From: Bacteroidales bacterium
Lineage (GTDB): Bacteria > Bacteroidota > Bacteroidia > Bacteroidales > F082
Direction of reading: 5' to 3'
Length of the DNA: 64,000 bases
Assembly: GCA_015493525.1 (NCBI GenBank)
Contig: WGCY01000047.1
Coordinates: 19,233-83,232 of the forward strand
Shown here: one piece after another, positions 31,878-42,907 of the stretch
How positions within the stretch are numbered: position 1 is the stretch's first letter
Layout of the letters: the number at the start of each line of letters is the position of its first letter
Notes under the pieces: model-generated
Databases searched by the model: none
What the model was told of the DNA's origin: nothing
Seen by the model: the letters and a program-made list of their open reading frames with translations, nothing else
Made by a program: the position numbers and the translations under genes

Positions 31878-34550
31878 ATGAAACGTATTTATATCGTATT
31901 GCTGGTAATAAGCGGGCTGTGGCTCTCAGCATGCCAAAGCAACCTGTCAAAGAATAAAACCGCCCACATCACAACAGCTAAATTTCCGCTTGCTATGCCC
32001 TACAACAAGTTGCTGTCACCGGCCGGAACACAAATTTATTTCGGCGATTCAGCATTGGAAAATCACGCGTTGGATGTGGCATTATCACCTGACAACAAAT
32101 CACTTGCCGTAGAAGGACGTTACAGCGTAGTATTTGTACGCACCCGGGATAACCAAATCATTTACCGCCTTGTCCTGCGAAAATACCTCAAAGGAAAAAA
32201 AGCCATGAACACCTACTCGGGAATTACCTGGCTACAGCAAAACGGGAAACAATATGTACTTTGGAGTACCCGTAATGATCTGATTCAGGCACAATGGGAC
32301 GGCAAAATAGCCAAAATAGTCAAGACCTATCACTTTGAACCCAAGAAGGGTGTTCGCGCCTCCATCCCCAACGAGATGGCCGTCAGGAGAGAAAAAGGAG
32401 AAATCATGGTTTACCTGGTGTTAAACGGGAACGATGAGGTGGTAAAACTTCAACTTAGTTCGGGAAAAATTCTGTGGCAACAGCCTGTAGGATTGGCACC
32501 TTATGGTATCGCCCTGGCCAACGGAAAGTTATACGTTTCTAACTGGTCAGGTGCTGTTCCGGTAGCCGGCGACAAGCAAACGGCAGGTATTCCCTGGGAA
32601 GGCGCATCGGTAGATCGTTTTGGCACAGTATCTTCAGGCACGGTAAGCGTGTTGAACCCCGCCAACGGAAAAACATTTCGTGAAATAAAAGTTGGCCTTC
32701 ATCCCAATAAGATTATTCCAGATTCGCATGGTGATTTTGTCTTTGTAGCCAACGGTAACGATGACAACGTCAGTGTTATCAGCACCAAAACAAACACCAT
32801 TACAGAAACTGTTTCCGTAAGATTAGACAAAGCCAATAATCCCTATTTTGGTGATTCTCCCAACAGCCTGGCACTTTCACCCGACGGAAGCAGATTGTAT
32901 GTGGCCAATGGCATGGACAATGCGCTGGCTGTCATTAACCTTGGACAAAAATCAGGGGGAAAGAACGCTCAACCCAACAGTAAAATAGCAGGATTTATCC
33001 CTACCGCTGCCTATCCTGGCGGTATCGCCATGAAAGGCAGCAACACCCTTTATGTGGCTAACATAGAAGGAATTGGTGCCCGGCTAACCGTAAAAAATAA
33101 AAACAACAAAGCATACCAGACCTTTATCCGCGTAGATGGGAAGAAACGTCCCACTGCCGGGGCTTTCAACTCACATCGCATGCTGGCATCGGTCTCCATC
33201 ATCCCGGTTCCTGACAGCCAAAAGCTGGCCAGCTATACCCGGCAGGTGATACACAACAACGAGCTGGTGAGGCTGGCTTTGCTTAACCTGCTTCCGCGAA
33301 AAAACAGAAAGCCGGTTCCCGTTCCCAAACGCATTGGAGAGCCTTCCGTTTTTAAACATGTCATTTACATCATCAAAGAAAACAGAACCTACGACCAGGT
33401 CCTAGGGGATGTTAAAAAGGGAAACGGCGATGCCGAACTCTGTACTTTCGGGAAAAAAGTCACCCCGAACATACACAAGTTGGTTGGCGAATACGTCTTG
33501 CTTGACAATTACAAAGCCTCCGGAAAGTGTTCCGCCGAGGGCCATGTTTGGACAGATGCTTCCATAGTAACGGATTATATCGAGAAAAATGTACGTGCCT
33601 GGTTCAGAAGTTATACCCATGTGTTGTACGATGCCATGGCCTATCCCAAAACCGGCTTTCTGTGGGATGATGCCCTGGATCATGGCAAAAGTGTACGAAT
33701 TTATGGGGAGACAGCCATCCCCCACTGGAAAAGCGGAAAAACATGGTTGGGAGTGTACAGGGACTTCCAGGCCGGGAAGCCATTCCATTTCACTAACAAG
33801 ACCACCATTGCCCGTGTTCGCGGTATTTTGTCACCTACCTACCCGGGTTACGACAGCCACAACGTACCGGATGTTGTGAGAGCCAAGGCGTTTATCAATG
33901 AGCTGAAAGCCTTTGAAAAAATGAAAGGCGATGCATTTCCCGAGCTGATTGTTATGGCGTTGCCCAACGACCACACAGGAGGAACTTCGCCGAAGCATCC
34001 TACACCCCGTGCTATGGTTGCCGATAACGATTACTCACTGGGACAGATTATCCAGGCCGTTTCGGAAAGTAAATTCTGGAAAAACACCGTTATTTTTATC
34101 ACCGAGGACGACTCACAGCACGGTTGGGATCATGTGTCGGCTTATCGCACAGTGGGCACGGTCATCAGTCCCTACACCAGGACCGGAAAAGTTATTTCCA
34201 CCGATTACAACCAAACTTCACTGATTCGTACCATTGAACAAATTCTGGGACTTCCGCCCATGAACATTATGGATGCATCGGCAAAGCCTATGTTTGATGT
34301 CTTTTCGGCAAAACCTGACTTCGCCCCATATAAAGGAGTTAAAAACAACATCCCGCTGGACGAAATGAATCCGCAACTGAGTGCTTTGAAAGGCTTGCAA
34401 AAGCAATTTGCCATAGCTTCCATGAAAATGGACAAGCTGGGAATTGATGCCGGCAATGACAATGAGCTGAACAGGATTATTTGGTCATCTGTTAAGAAAG
34501 AAGAACCATATCCTGCCCATTTTGCCGGGAAGGCAGACGACGACGATTAA
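31878..34550 (+). CDS. YncE-like beta-propeller / alkaline phosphatase-superfamily phosphoesterase lipoprotein
   Basis: LSACQS lipobox; YVTN-like propeller (FVFVANGNDDNVSVISTKTNTI, LYVANGMDNALAVINL) followed by phosphoesterase VIYIIKENRTYDQVLGD, FITEDDSQHGWDHVSAYRT. Confidence 0.85.
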   Translation: MKRIYIVLLVISGLWLSACQSNLSKNKTAHITTAKFPLAMPYNKLLSPAGTQIYFGDSALENHALDVALSPDNKSLAVEGRYSVVFVRTRDNQIIYRLVLRKYLKGKKAMNTYSGITWLQQNGKQYVLWSTRNDLIQAQWDGKIAKIVKTYHFEPKKGVRASIPNEMAVRREKGEIMVYLVLNGNDEVVKLQLSSGKILWQQPVGLAPYGIALANGKLYVSNWSGAVPVAGDKQTAGIPWEGASVDRFGTVSSGTVSVLNPANGKTFREIKVGLHPNKIIPDSHGDFVFVANGNDDNVSVISTKTNTITETVSVRLDKANNPYFGDSPNSLALSPDGSRLYVANGMDNALAVINLGQKSGGKNAQPNSKIAGFIPTAAYPGGIAMKGSNTLYVANIEGIGARLTVKNKNNKAYQTFIRVDGKKRPTAGAFNSHRMLASVSIIPVPDSQKLASYTRQVIHNNELVRLALLNLLPRKNRKPVPVPKRIGEPSVFKHVIYIIKENRTYDQVLGDVKKGNGDAELCTFGKKVTPNIHKLVGEYVLLDNYKASGKCSAEGHVWTDASIVTDYIEKNVRAWFRSYTHVLYDAMAYPKTGFLWDDALDHGKSVRIYGETAIPHWKSGKTWLGVYRDFQAGKPFHFTNKTTIARVRGILSPTYPGYDSHNVPDVVRAKAFINELKAFEKMKGDAFPELIVMALPNDHTGGTSPKHPTPRAMVADNDYSLGQIIQAVSESKFWKNTVIFITEDDSQHGWDHVSAYRTVGTVISPYTRTGKVISTDYNQTSLIRTIEQILGLPPMNIMDASAKPMFDVFSAKPDFAPYKGVKNNIPLDEMNPQLSALKGLQKQFAIASMKMDKLGIDAGNDNELNRIIWSSVKKEEPYPAHFAGKADDDD

Positions 34551-34568
34551 TCCGCAGCTGGCGCAACT

Positions 34569-34617
34569 GGCGCAAGTGTCCGCTTTACCGCAACTGGCGC
34601 AAGCGTCCGCTTGTGCC
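34569..34617. repeat. Two GCGCAAGYGTCCGCTT palindromic units
   Basis: GGCGCAAGTGTCCGCTTTACC (34569-34589) and GGCGCAAGCGTCCGCTTGTGCC (34596-34617); related to 7101-7124. Confidence 0.75.
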
Positions 34618-34638
34618 TTTTGTCTTGTACCTTGCATT

Positions 34639-35658
34639 TTATTTCTTCACCGGCTTCCAGAAATTTCGAATAATCCGTGTCAGGTCTCTGAATTCCAATA
34701 AAAATCCATCGTGGCCAAAATCGGAATGCAGCCATTGCAACTCCGCTCCCGGGATGTTTTTTAGCATAACCTGCTGATCTTCTTCCGGAAAGAGGATATC
34801 TGTGTCAATACCTACAATGAGTGTCCGGGCTTTGATGGCAGCCAGTGCTTTTTGGAGGCTGCCGCGGTTTCTGCCAACATGGTGGCTGTCGAAAGCACGC
34901 GTAAGCAGATAATACGCCCGTGCATCAAACCGGCGGGCCAGTTTCTCCCCCTGATACTGCTGGTAGGTAATGGCTTTTAAGTTCCGGTAATCGTCATCAG
35001 GTTCCAGCGGCTGGGTTTTGTTGTAGGCCACGGCATTGCGGTAGCTCAGTAATGCAATGGCGCGGGCTGCCTTCATGCCCTCTTTCCCGCCATCAGCTGT
35101 TTTCTTAAAGAAACTTTTGTCTGCCCGGATAGCCATGCGCTGCGCCTCGTTCAACCCGGATGTCCAGGGCGTTGACATAGCTCCGCCGGCAATCAGTACC
35201 AGGTTCCGGATGACTTTGGGTTCCATAATAGCCCATTCGATGGCCTGAAAGCTACCGATAGAGCCCCCCGTCAACACTTCTATTTTTTCGATGCCGAGAT
35301 GCTTTCGCAAAAGAGTATGTGCTTTTACCATGTCGCGGATGGTGATGTCCGGAAACTTGTCGTAGTAAACCGATCCATTTCCGTCTTTCGACAAAGGGCC
35401 GGTGGTTCCGTAACACGAACCCAGGACATTGGCACAGACGATGAATTGTTTTTCCGGATCAAAACATTTGCCTTTTCCCACCATGCCGCTCCACCAGTCG
35501 GCCACATCGGCATTGGCAGTAAGCGCGTGGCATATCCACACCACGTTGTCTTTGGCAGCGTTCAGCTTCCCATAGATATGAAAAGCAATGTCAATCCGGG
35601 GAAGCCGGATACCGCTTTCAAGTACAAAAGGTTTTTCTGAGATATACTTCTGTAACAT
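34639..35658 (-). CDS. metX: Homoserine O-acetyltransferase
   Basis: WICHALTANADVADWW, TGGSIGSFQAIEWAI, SDFGHDGFLLE. Confidence 0.93.
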   Translation of the reverse strand: MLQKYISEKPFVLESGIRLPRIDIAFHIYGKLNAAKDNVVWICHALTANADVADWWSGMVGKGKCFDPEKQFIVCANVLGSCYGTTGPLSKDGNGSVYYDKFPDITIRDMVKAHTLLRKHLGIEKIEVLTGGSIGSFQAIEWAIMEPKVIRNLVLIAGGAMSTPWTSGLNEAQRMAIRADKSFFKKTADGGKEGMKAARAIALLSYRNAVAYNKTQPLEPDDDYRNLKAITYQQYQGEKLARRFDARAYYLLTRAFDSHHVGRNRGSLQKALAAIKARTLIVGIDTDILFPEEDQQVMLKNIPGAELQWLHSDFGHDGFLLEFRDLTRIIRNFWKPVKK

Positions 35659-35661
35659 AAC

Positions 35662-36960
<1,299 letters not shown>

Positions 36961-38322
36961 TTAGTTATGTTTAAATATTTCCTGATGAATGACCTGTGCC
37001 GCTTTTGAAGCGAGGCCACGTCGTACGACAAAATAGACCGCAACCTCGGAAGCACCGAGGACAATCTGCTGCACGTTGATACCGGCTTTTGCCAGTGCTG
37101 TAAAAATACGGCCGGCGATACCTTCTTTTTGGTTGACACCCTGCCCCACCGCCGCTACCCAGGCAATGTTGTCGTCAATTTCCGTGTCAAAGTCGAAGTT
37201 TGGATTAAGTTTATCCACAATTTTCCCGGCTGCTTTTGCATCGGCACGCGAAAAGATAAAATTTATGGCCGTTTGCGAAGTAACCACCGACCGGATGTTG
37301 ATACGTGCCTCGTCAAAAGCACCGGTAACTTCGGCAAGAATGCCTTTTTTAATCCCCACGCCACTACCTTTCAGTTTCAACAAAGTAATATCCTCGTTGC
37401 CGGTAACGCTTTTGATGATTTCTGTACCCGTGGAGATTTCTCCGCTAATCCGTGTAGAAGCTTCACGAAGGCCGGAATTCAAATGCTTTTCCGGGTTAAA
37501 AAGCCGGATTTGTATTTTCCCGGAAACCAACGGGCGGATGGTGCGCGGATGCAGTATCCTGGCCCCGAAATAGGAAAGTTCCGCTGCTTCGAGATAACTG
37601 AGATGGGGTATCTTTTTCACCCCGGAGATTATTTTTGGATCACCACTGAGGTAACCTTCCACATCTTTCCACACATCGAGGTAAGCAGCATGGAGACAGT
37701 GGGCCAGACATGCCGCCGAGTAATCCGAACCACCGCGCCCCAACAAAACCGTTTCTCCCTGTTCGCTAACACCGTAGAATCCGGGAACCACATAAGTGCT
37801 CCCCGGGTCAAGGGATTTTTTTAGATTTTGTGTTGTCTTTTTCAGTAAAATACTTCCCTGAAAAAACCGACGGTTGGTCACCATTCCTATCTCTTCGGGC
37901 AGTGCCAGGCTACAGGCTGCGCCATGGGTATCCAGCAGTGTTTGAATAACACGGGCACTCAACCTTTCGCCAAAGCTCAGGATTTTGTTGGCAACTGCTG
38001 CTTCCTTTTTGTTCTCCGAAAGCAACAACGCTTTCAGATTTTCCAGGCAGACAGCAAGTACCTGTTCTGCACGGGCAAGCCGGTCTCTGTCTGACACAAA
38101 ACGGCGCAGTACTTCCTCATGTAACTGTTGGAGTTCGCGCAATAATTTCATGGGATTTTGCATCCCGTTTACCGTTTTCTCCAGTTTGTCCGTAACGCCA
38201 TAAAAAGCAGAAACAACGAGAATGACCGGTTCGCCGTAGCTCTTCATCAGGGCGATAACCCGCTTCAAACTTTCGATATCTTTAAGGTTCGATCCACCTA
38301 CTTTTATTACAATCTTGTGCAT
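36961..38322 (-). CDS. lysC: Aspartate kinase
   Basis: KIVIKVGGSNLKDIESLKRV, GRGGSDYSAACLAHCL, C-terminal ACT-like tandem domains; start moved from 38505 to 38322. Confidence 0.9.
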   Translation of the reverse strand: MHKIVIKVGGSNLKDIESLKRVIALMKSYGEPVILVVSAFYGVTDKLEKTVNGMQNPMKLLRELQQLHEEVLRRFVSDRDRLARAEQVLAVCLENLKALLLSENKKEAAVANKILSFGERLSARVIQTLLDTHGAACSLALPEEIGMVTNRRFFQGSILLKKTTQNLKKSLDPGSTYVVPGFYGVSEQGETVLLGRGGSDYSAACLAHCLHAAYLDVWKDVEGYLSGDPKIISGVKKIPHLSYLEAAELSYFGARILHPRTIRPLVSGKIQIRLFNPEKHLNSGLREASTRISGEISTGTEIIKSVTGNEDITLLKLKGSGVGIKKGILAEVTGAFDEARINIRSVVTSQTAINFIFSRADAKAAGKIVDKLNPNFDFDTEIDDNIAWVAAVGQGVNQKEGIAGRIFTALAKAGINVQQIVLGASEVAVYFVVRRGLASKAAQVIHQEIFKHN

Positions 38323-38551
38323 CTGTTTGGGTAATATTTTTTTAAAAATGGAATATTTTTTCTCCGGCAGACAAGATGAAGTCTGCCAATTTAAGGGACA
38401 AAGTATATAGGAAATACTTGCCCCTACTGCATTCGCATAGGCCTGCAGACAAAAACCGGGATAATAAAGTCGGGTATAAAAATGTTCAACCGATGGCTTC
38501 GGCAACAGCTGGCAAAATAGAGAAACGTTGTTTTCATTTTTTCCTGTTTAA

Positions 38552-38665
38552 ATTATAATTCCCTCCGGTTTTGTCCGAAGTGGCAGGTATTGGCACCTTT
38601 TCTGCCATAGGCAGACAGGTTGCCGGAGTTTCACTGAGCCTGATCTCTCCACTCCTCTGTATAAT
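38552..38665 (-). promoter_or_regulatory. SAM-I (S-box) riboswitch aptamer
   Basis: Minus strand ATTATACAGAGGAGTGGAGAGATCAGGCTCAGTGAAACTCCGGCAACCTG...AAAAGGTGCCAATACCTGCC...GGAGGGAATTATAAT matches the S-box core; P1 ATTATA/TATAAT closes it. Confidence 0.93.
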
Positions 38666-39040
38666 CCAAACCTCCCGTGATGGGAACATTTGAATAATGG
38701 AACAAAACTATGGAAAAATTGGTTTGTTTTACATTTTGATAAAAAAAATTTGGGGAAATCTGCTTTACCACAAAGGGGAGATTAACCACGAAGGCGCACG
38801 AAGGGGTTTCACGAAGGAACACGAAGGGGTGAAAGGGTGAAAAGGTGAAAGGGTAAAAAGGTGAGAAGGTGAAAAAGATAAAAGGTAAAAGACAAAGAGA
38901 CGAAGGGATAAAAAAAATCCAATATCCGTTTATTTCTGAGCCGCACGGGGCGGGGAATGTGGGAGGCGTGCGGTCCCGATTGGAACGGGACAAGCTGTGA
39001 GAATCTTTGCAACAAATGTTTTCCGTTTCAAAACCCAAAG

Positions 39041-39090
39041 GCTCTCACGACAATTCCCGTCCGCAATGCCTTCTCCAATTGTCTCAGAGC
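39041..39090. repeat. Hairpin unit R1-1
   Basis: GCTCT CAC GACAATT ... AATTGTC TC AGAGC; both stem segments pair perfectly. Confidence 0.8.
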
Positions 39091-39113
39091 TAAACGTTAA
39101 AAAAAATGCGAAG

Positions 39114-39164
39114 ACCCTCACGGCAATGCCCCCCGTAATGGCTAACGCCAATTGCCTCAGGGGT
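39114..39164. repeat. Hairpin unit R1-2
   Basis: ACCCT CAC GGCAAT ... ATTGCC TC AGGGGT; same architecture as R1-1 with compensating stem changes. Confidence 0.75.
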
Positions 39165-39406
39165 GAACGGTAAAAGGTTTTTGCCCAGCCGCAGGCGGGA
39201 GAAAAACAAAAATTCGTGTAATCTGTGCAATTCGTTGGCAATAAAACCTTAGTGGGACTTGGTGAATATCCTTAGTGGGACTTCGTGGTAAATCCCTTGG
39301 CGTTCCTTCGTGGTAAATCACTTGGTGCTCCTTGGTGGTTTTCCTTTTACCACAAATATTTTTATGTACCTTAGCAAAACGTTAAAACTGATTATTTTAC
39401 AGCGAC

Positions 39407-39997
39407 ATGGTTCATCATTTCTACGAAAGCCAAAAAAAAGAAACGGCCCATTTTGCCACTGCTGATAAATTCTACAAAGAGCAATTGGAAACGTTAAAAA
39501 TTGACCGGTGTGATTATAACACAGTTTCTGGCAGGAAATCTCAACAAAACGACATTGACTTGTGGCTGACACTGAAGAACCGGAGAATCTCTGTCAGTGA
39601 AAAGAAACGGGCACGCGATTTTAATGACTTGTATCTCGAAATTTATAGCAAGTTCCCCTTTGTGGAAGGATGGACAGCCCACTCTAAAGCTGATTTTCTG
39701 GCTTATTTCTTCCCGGAAAGAGTTTTCTGGGCAGCTTTCCCGCAAATTATCCGGTTTTACAGGGAACAACTTTTACCGCACATTCCCCGCGAATGGTTTG
39801 AGGGTATCCGGACTGCCTGGCCGGAGAAAAGCACACAGAAAAAACAAACCGTAAAAATTGCCGGCTGTTCCTACAACATATCGTTAATACAGGCTTTCAA
39901 CAGAAGCGATGGAAACAATTGGTATACTATGGGCATCAGTATTCCTTTTAAAATATTGAAAGACAACCACATTAAATTTCATATTTTTCAGCTTTAA
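39407..39997 (+). CDS. Hypothetical protein, possible PD-(D/E)XK nuclease-like core
   Basis: 196 aa; NDIDLWLTLKNRRISVSEKKRARDFNDLYLEIYSKFPFVEGWTAHSKADFLAYFFPERVFW has a D...ExK arrangement; flanked by the two dispersed-repeat copies. Confidence 0.5.
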   Translation: MVHHFYESQKKETAHFATADKFYKEQLETLKIDRCDYNTVSGRKSQQNDIDLWLTLKNRRISVSEKKRARDFNDLYLEIYSKFPFVEGWTAHSKADFLAYFFPERVFWAAFPQIIRFYREQLLPHIPREWFEGIRTAWPEKSTQKKQTVKIAGCSYNISLIQAFNRSDGNNWYTMGISIPFKILKDNHIKFHIFQL

Positions 39998-40084
39998 GAT
40001 GGCTTGGGATTGAACGACAGAACCTTTTCCGGTTTCCGGCTTTTTTGTCACAGGGGAACACGGTGTGCCAAGACAGAGAGGGCA

Positions 40085-40580
40085 ATTAACCACGAAGGGG
40101 CACAAAGGGGTGAAAGGGTGAGAAGGTGAGAGGGTGAGGGAGACGAAGGGACAGAGGGATAAAAAGATTCGTGTCATTGGTGTAATTCGTTGGCGAAAAA
40201 ACCTTGGTGGGACTTCGTGAATATCCTTGGTGAGGCTTTGTGGTTTTCCGTTTCCAAACCCGAAGGCTCTCACGACAATTCACACCCGCAATGCCTTCTC
40301 CAATTGTCTCAGAGCTAAACGTTAAAAAAAATCCCAAGGCCCTCACAGCAATCACCTCCCGTCACAGCCGGGACTACCATCCCCATAGTCCGCCAGGGGC
40401 GGGACGGCTCAAATCGTAGCCTGTGAATTTATTCGCAGGCGGAGGAAAAACAAAAATTCGTGTAATTGGTGTCATTCGTTGGCGAAAAAACCTTGGTGGG
40501 ACTTCGTGAAACTCCTTGGTGGGACTTCGTGGTAAATCCCTTGGCGTTCCTTTGTGGTAAATCCCTTGGTTTTATGTACC
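40085..40580. repeat. Dispersed intergenic repeat, copy 2
   Basis: Same start, minisatellite, hairpin unit and tail modules as 38781-39350. Confidence 0.8.
40266..40315. repeat. Hairpin unit R2-1
   Basis: GCTCT CAC GACAATT ... AATTGTC TC AGAGC, near-identical to R1-1. Confidence 0.8.
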
Positions 40581-40677
40581 CAAATCAGAAGTTTCAGGAG
40601 AAATAAAAGGGGCTGGCCAATACAGACTAAATTCCTTATCTTTGTTCCATCATAATAGTAACAAAAACCATACTGAC

Positions 40678-41040
40678 ATGAGTGTAGAACTAAAGGGCAG
40701 AATGATTAAAAAATTGCCTGTGGTAAACGGTGAGAGCCGCAACGGAAACAAATGGGAAAAACAGGAATTTGTGATAGAAACGGAAGAGCAATATCCTAAA
40801 AAGGTGTGTATCAGTGTGTGGGGCGACCGTGTGCGCGAGCTGGAGAAATTCCAGGAAGGCGATATGGTGGTTGCCTCGGTGAACATTGAGTCGCGCGAGT
40901 ATAATGAACGCTGGTACACCGACATACGTGCCTGGCGGCTACAGCGTGATGAAAGCGGCAGCCTGCCGCCGTTGCCCCCGGAAGCACAAAGCGACGATTC
41001 GGCCCTGATGGATGATGCCGCCGGAGACCTGCCGTTTTAA
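40678..41040 (+). CDS. DUF3127-like OB-fold/SSB-like protein
   Basis: MSVELKGRMIKKLPVVNGESRNGNKWEKQEFVIET...ending DDAAGDLPF, an SSB-like acidic tail. Confidence 0.75.
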   Translation: MSVELKGRMIKKLPVVNGESRNGNKWEKQEFVIETEEQYPKKVCISVWGDRVRELEKFQEGDMVVASVNIESREYNERWYTDIRAWRLQRDESGSLPPLPPEAQSDDSALMDDAAGDLPF

Positions 41041-41049
41041 CTTTCACAA

Positions 41050-41949
41050 ATGAGAAAAGAGAACCTGACAGCCCACCTGGCTGTATTGGGTGCCAACATC
41101 ATTTTCGGACTGAATTATGTGATTGCCAAAGGCATCATGCCCCATTGGATGGAACCGCGTGCCATCATCTTTTTTCGGGTAACGGGTGCCACTGCCATTT
41201 TCTGGCTGGCCGAAATGTTTACAACAAAGGAGAAAGTTGCGCCCAAAGACCTGAAGCGCATGGTCCTGCTGGCCATTTTTGGCGTGGCACTGAACCAGAT
41301 ACTCTTTTTTGAAGGGTTGAACCTGACCACGCCCATCAACGCTTCCATTATCATGGTGGGGACACCCATTCTCGTACTCGTGATATCTCATTTTGTTATT
41401 GGTGACAAAATTTCGGGCCGCAGGCTGTTGGGGATTGTTCTCGGGTTCAGCGGTGCTGCCTTTCTGATCTTACGCAACGGCCATCTTACGCTCAGCACAA
41501 ACACCGCTTTGGGAAACCTGCTCGTCCTTATCAATGCCGCTTCTTACGGCCTGTTTCTGGTAATGGTAAAACCCCTTATGTCGAAATACAAGCCACTTAC
41601 CGTTATGAAATGGGTTTTCACATTCGGGCTTGTCTTTGTCATTCCCGTCTCCATCGGGGAGGTCTCGCGGACAAATTTTAGTGCCATTCCGCTGAATATC
41701 TGGTTCTCCGTGCTGTACGTCGTCCTATTTACTACTGTTTTTGCCTATTTCCTGAACAACTATTCCCTGCAAAAAATCTCTCCGTCGGCCAATAGTTCCT
41801 ACATATATTTACAACCTGTCCTGGCTTCTCTTGTGGCAGTTTTTGCCGGAAAAGACAACCTGACCATGACGGAAATCTTTGCTTCGGTGCTGATTTTTAC
41901 CGGTGTTTATTTCGTGAGTAAAAGGGGAAGGGCCCAAATGGACAATTGA
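41050..41949 (+). CDS. EamA/DMT family transporter
   Basis: Ten-TM EamA pattern: GANIIFGLNYVIAKG, NASIIMVGTPILVLVISHFVIGDKIS, YSLQKISPSANSSYIYLQPVLASLVAV. Confidence 0.88.
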   Translation: MRKENLTAHLAVLGANIIFGLNYVIAKGIMPHWMEPRAIIFFRVTGATAIFWLAEMFTTKEKVAPKDLKRMVLLAIFGVALNQILFFEGLNLTTPINASIIMVGTPILVLVISHFVIGDKISGRRLLGIVLGFSGAAFLILRNGHLTLSTNTALGNLLVLINAASYGLFLVMVKPLMSKYKPLTVMKWVFTFGLVFVIPVSIGEVSRTNFSAIPLNIWFSVLYVVLFTTVFAYFLNNYSLQKISPSANSSYIYLQPVLASLVAVFAGKDNLTMTEIFASVLIFTGVYFVSKRGRAQMDN

Positions 41950-42011
41950 ACCAATATAGTCTAGGTTTTGTATCTTCGCAGAAGAAAAACATCGTTTTAA
42001 CACTATCTGAA

Positions 42012-42839
42012 ATGAAATTTAGTTTTGACCAGTTACCCCGGATAAAGCATCCCGGCAGCAACAACTTTTTTCTGCTGGCCGGCCCCTGTGTGATAGAAAA
42101 TGAAGAGATGGCCTTTCCCATAGCCGAACAGATATTAAAGATTACCGATCGGTTAAAAATACCTTTTATTTTCAAGGCTTCTTACAAAAAAGCAAACCGC
42201 TCGCGCCTGGACTCGTTTTCAGGTATCGGGGACAAAAAAGCACTAAGTATCCTAAAAGACATTTCAAAAAAGCTGGACATCCCTGTTGTTACCGACATTC
42301 ACTCGGCAGAAGAGGCACAACTGGCCGCCAATTACGTGGATGTATTGCAAATTCCGGCTTTTCTGTGCAGGCAAACCGAATTGCTGCTTGCCGCAGGCAA
42401 AACAGGAAAAGTCATCAACATCAAAAAAGGGCAGTTTGTCTCGGGGCAGGCCATGCGCTTTGCCGTGGAAAAAGTGCAGTCCACAGGCAACGAAAATATC
42501 TGGCTTACCGAGCGGGGAAACATGTTTGGCTACGGCGACCTGGTGGTGGATTACCGCAACATCCCCATCATGCAGAAGATTGGTTTTCCGGTAATTATGG
42601 ACATCACCCATTCTCTGCAACAGCCCAACCAAACCAGTGGCGTTACGGGCGGCAATCCGCAGATGATCGAAACCATCGGTCGTGCAGCTGTGGCTGCCGG
42701 CGTGGATGGCATTTTTCTGGAAACACATCCACAGCCTTCCACAGCCAAATCGGATGGTGCCAACATGCTGCCCATGGATAAATTAGAAAAATTGTTGGAA
42801 CACCTCGTGGAAATCAGGAAAGTGGTGAACAGATTTTAA
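42012..42839 (+). CDS. kdsA: 3-deoxy-8-phosphooctulonate synthase
   Basis: FFLLAGPCVIENEE, FKASYKKANRSRLDSFSG, DITHSLQQPNQTSGVTGGNPQMI; start moved to 42012. Confidence 0.95.
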   Translation: MKFSFDQLPRIKHPGSNNFFLLAGPCVIENEEMAFPIAEQILKITDRLKIPFIFKASYKKANRSRLDSFSGIGDKKALSILKDISKKLDIPVVTDIHSAEEAQLAANYVDVLQIPAFLCRQTELLLAAGKTGKVINIKKGQFVSGQAMRFAVEKVQSTGNENIWLTERGNMFGYGDLVVDYRNIPIMQKIGFPVIMDITHSLQQPNQTSGVTGGNPQMIETIGRAAVAAGVDGIFLETHPQPSTAKSDGANMLPMDKLEKLLEHLVEIRKVVNRF

Positions 42840-42907
42840 TAACCTGAATCCGACAATAAAAATCGCCCTTTCTGCCGTGCATTTGCAATGCGTATTTTTC
42901 CGGGTCT

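Larger units (their letters stand above)
38781..39350. repeat. Dispersed intergenic repeat, copy 1
   Basis: Starts attaaccacgaagg, contains a purine-rich ggtgaaa minisatellite, a tandem hairpin block and ttcgtgtaat..cgttgg / acttcgtgg.. tails; shares all of these with 40085-40580. Confidence 0.8.

Noticed and set aside
38323-38505. N-terminal extension of the aspartate kinase ORF
   Set aside because: Extension MPKPSVEHFYTRLYYPGF... is not kinase-like and lies in the riboswitch leader; MHKIVIKVGG at 38322 is the natural start.
38631-39038. 135-aa minus-strand ORF and overlapping 68/103-aa ORFs
   Set aside because: Run through the dispersed repeat and the start of the SAM-I aptamer; repetitive FTFSPFHPF-type translation.
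38781-40580. Possible CRISPR array
   Set aside because: Repeats are few, long and composite with no regular spacer pattern and no cas genes.
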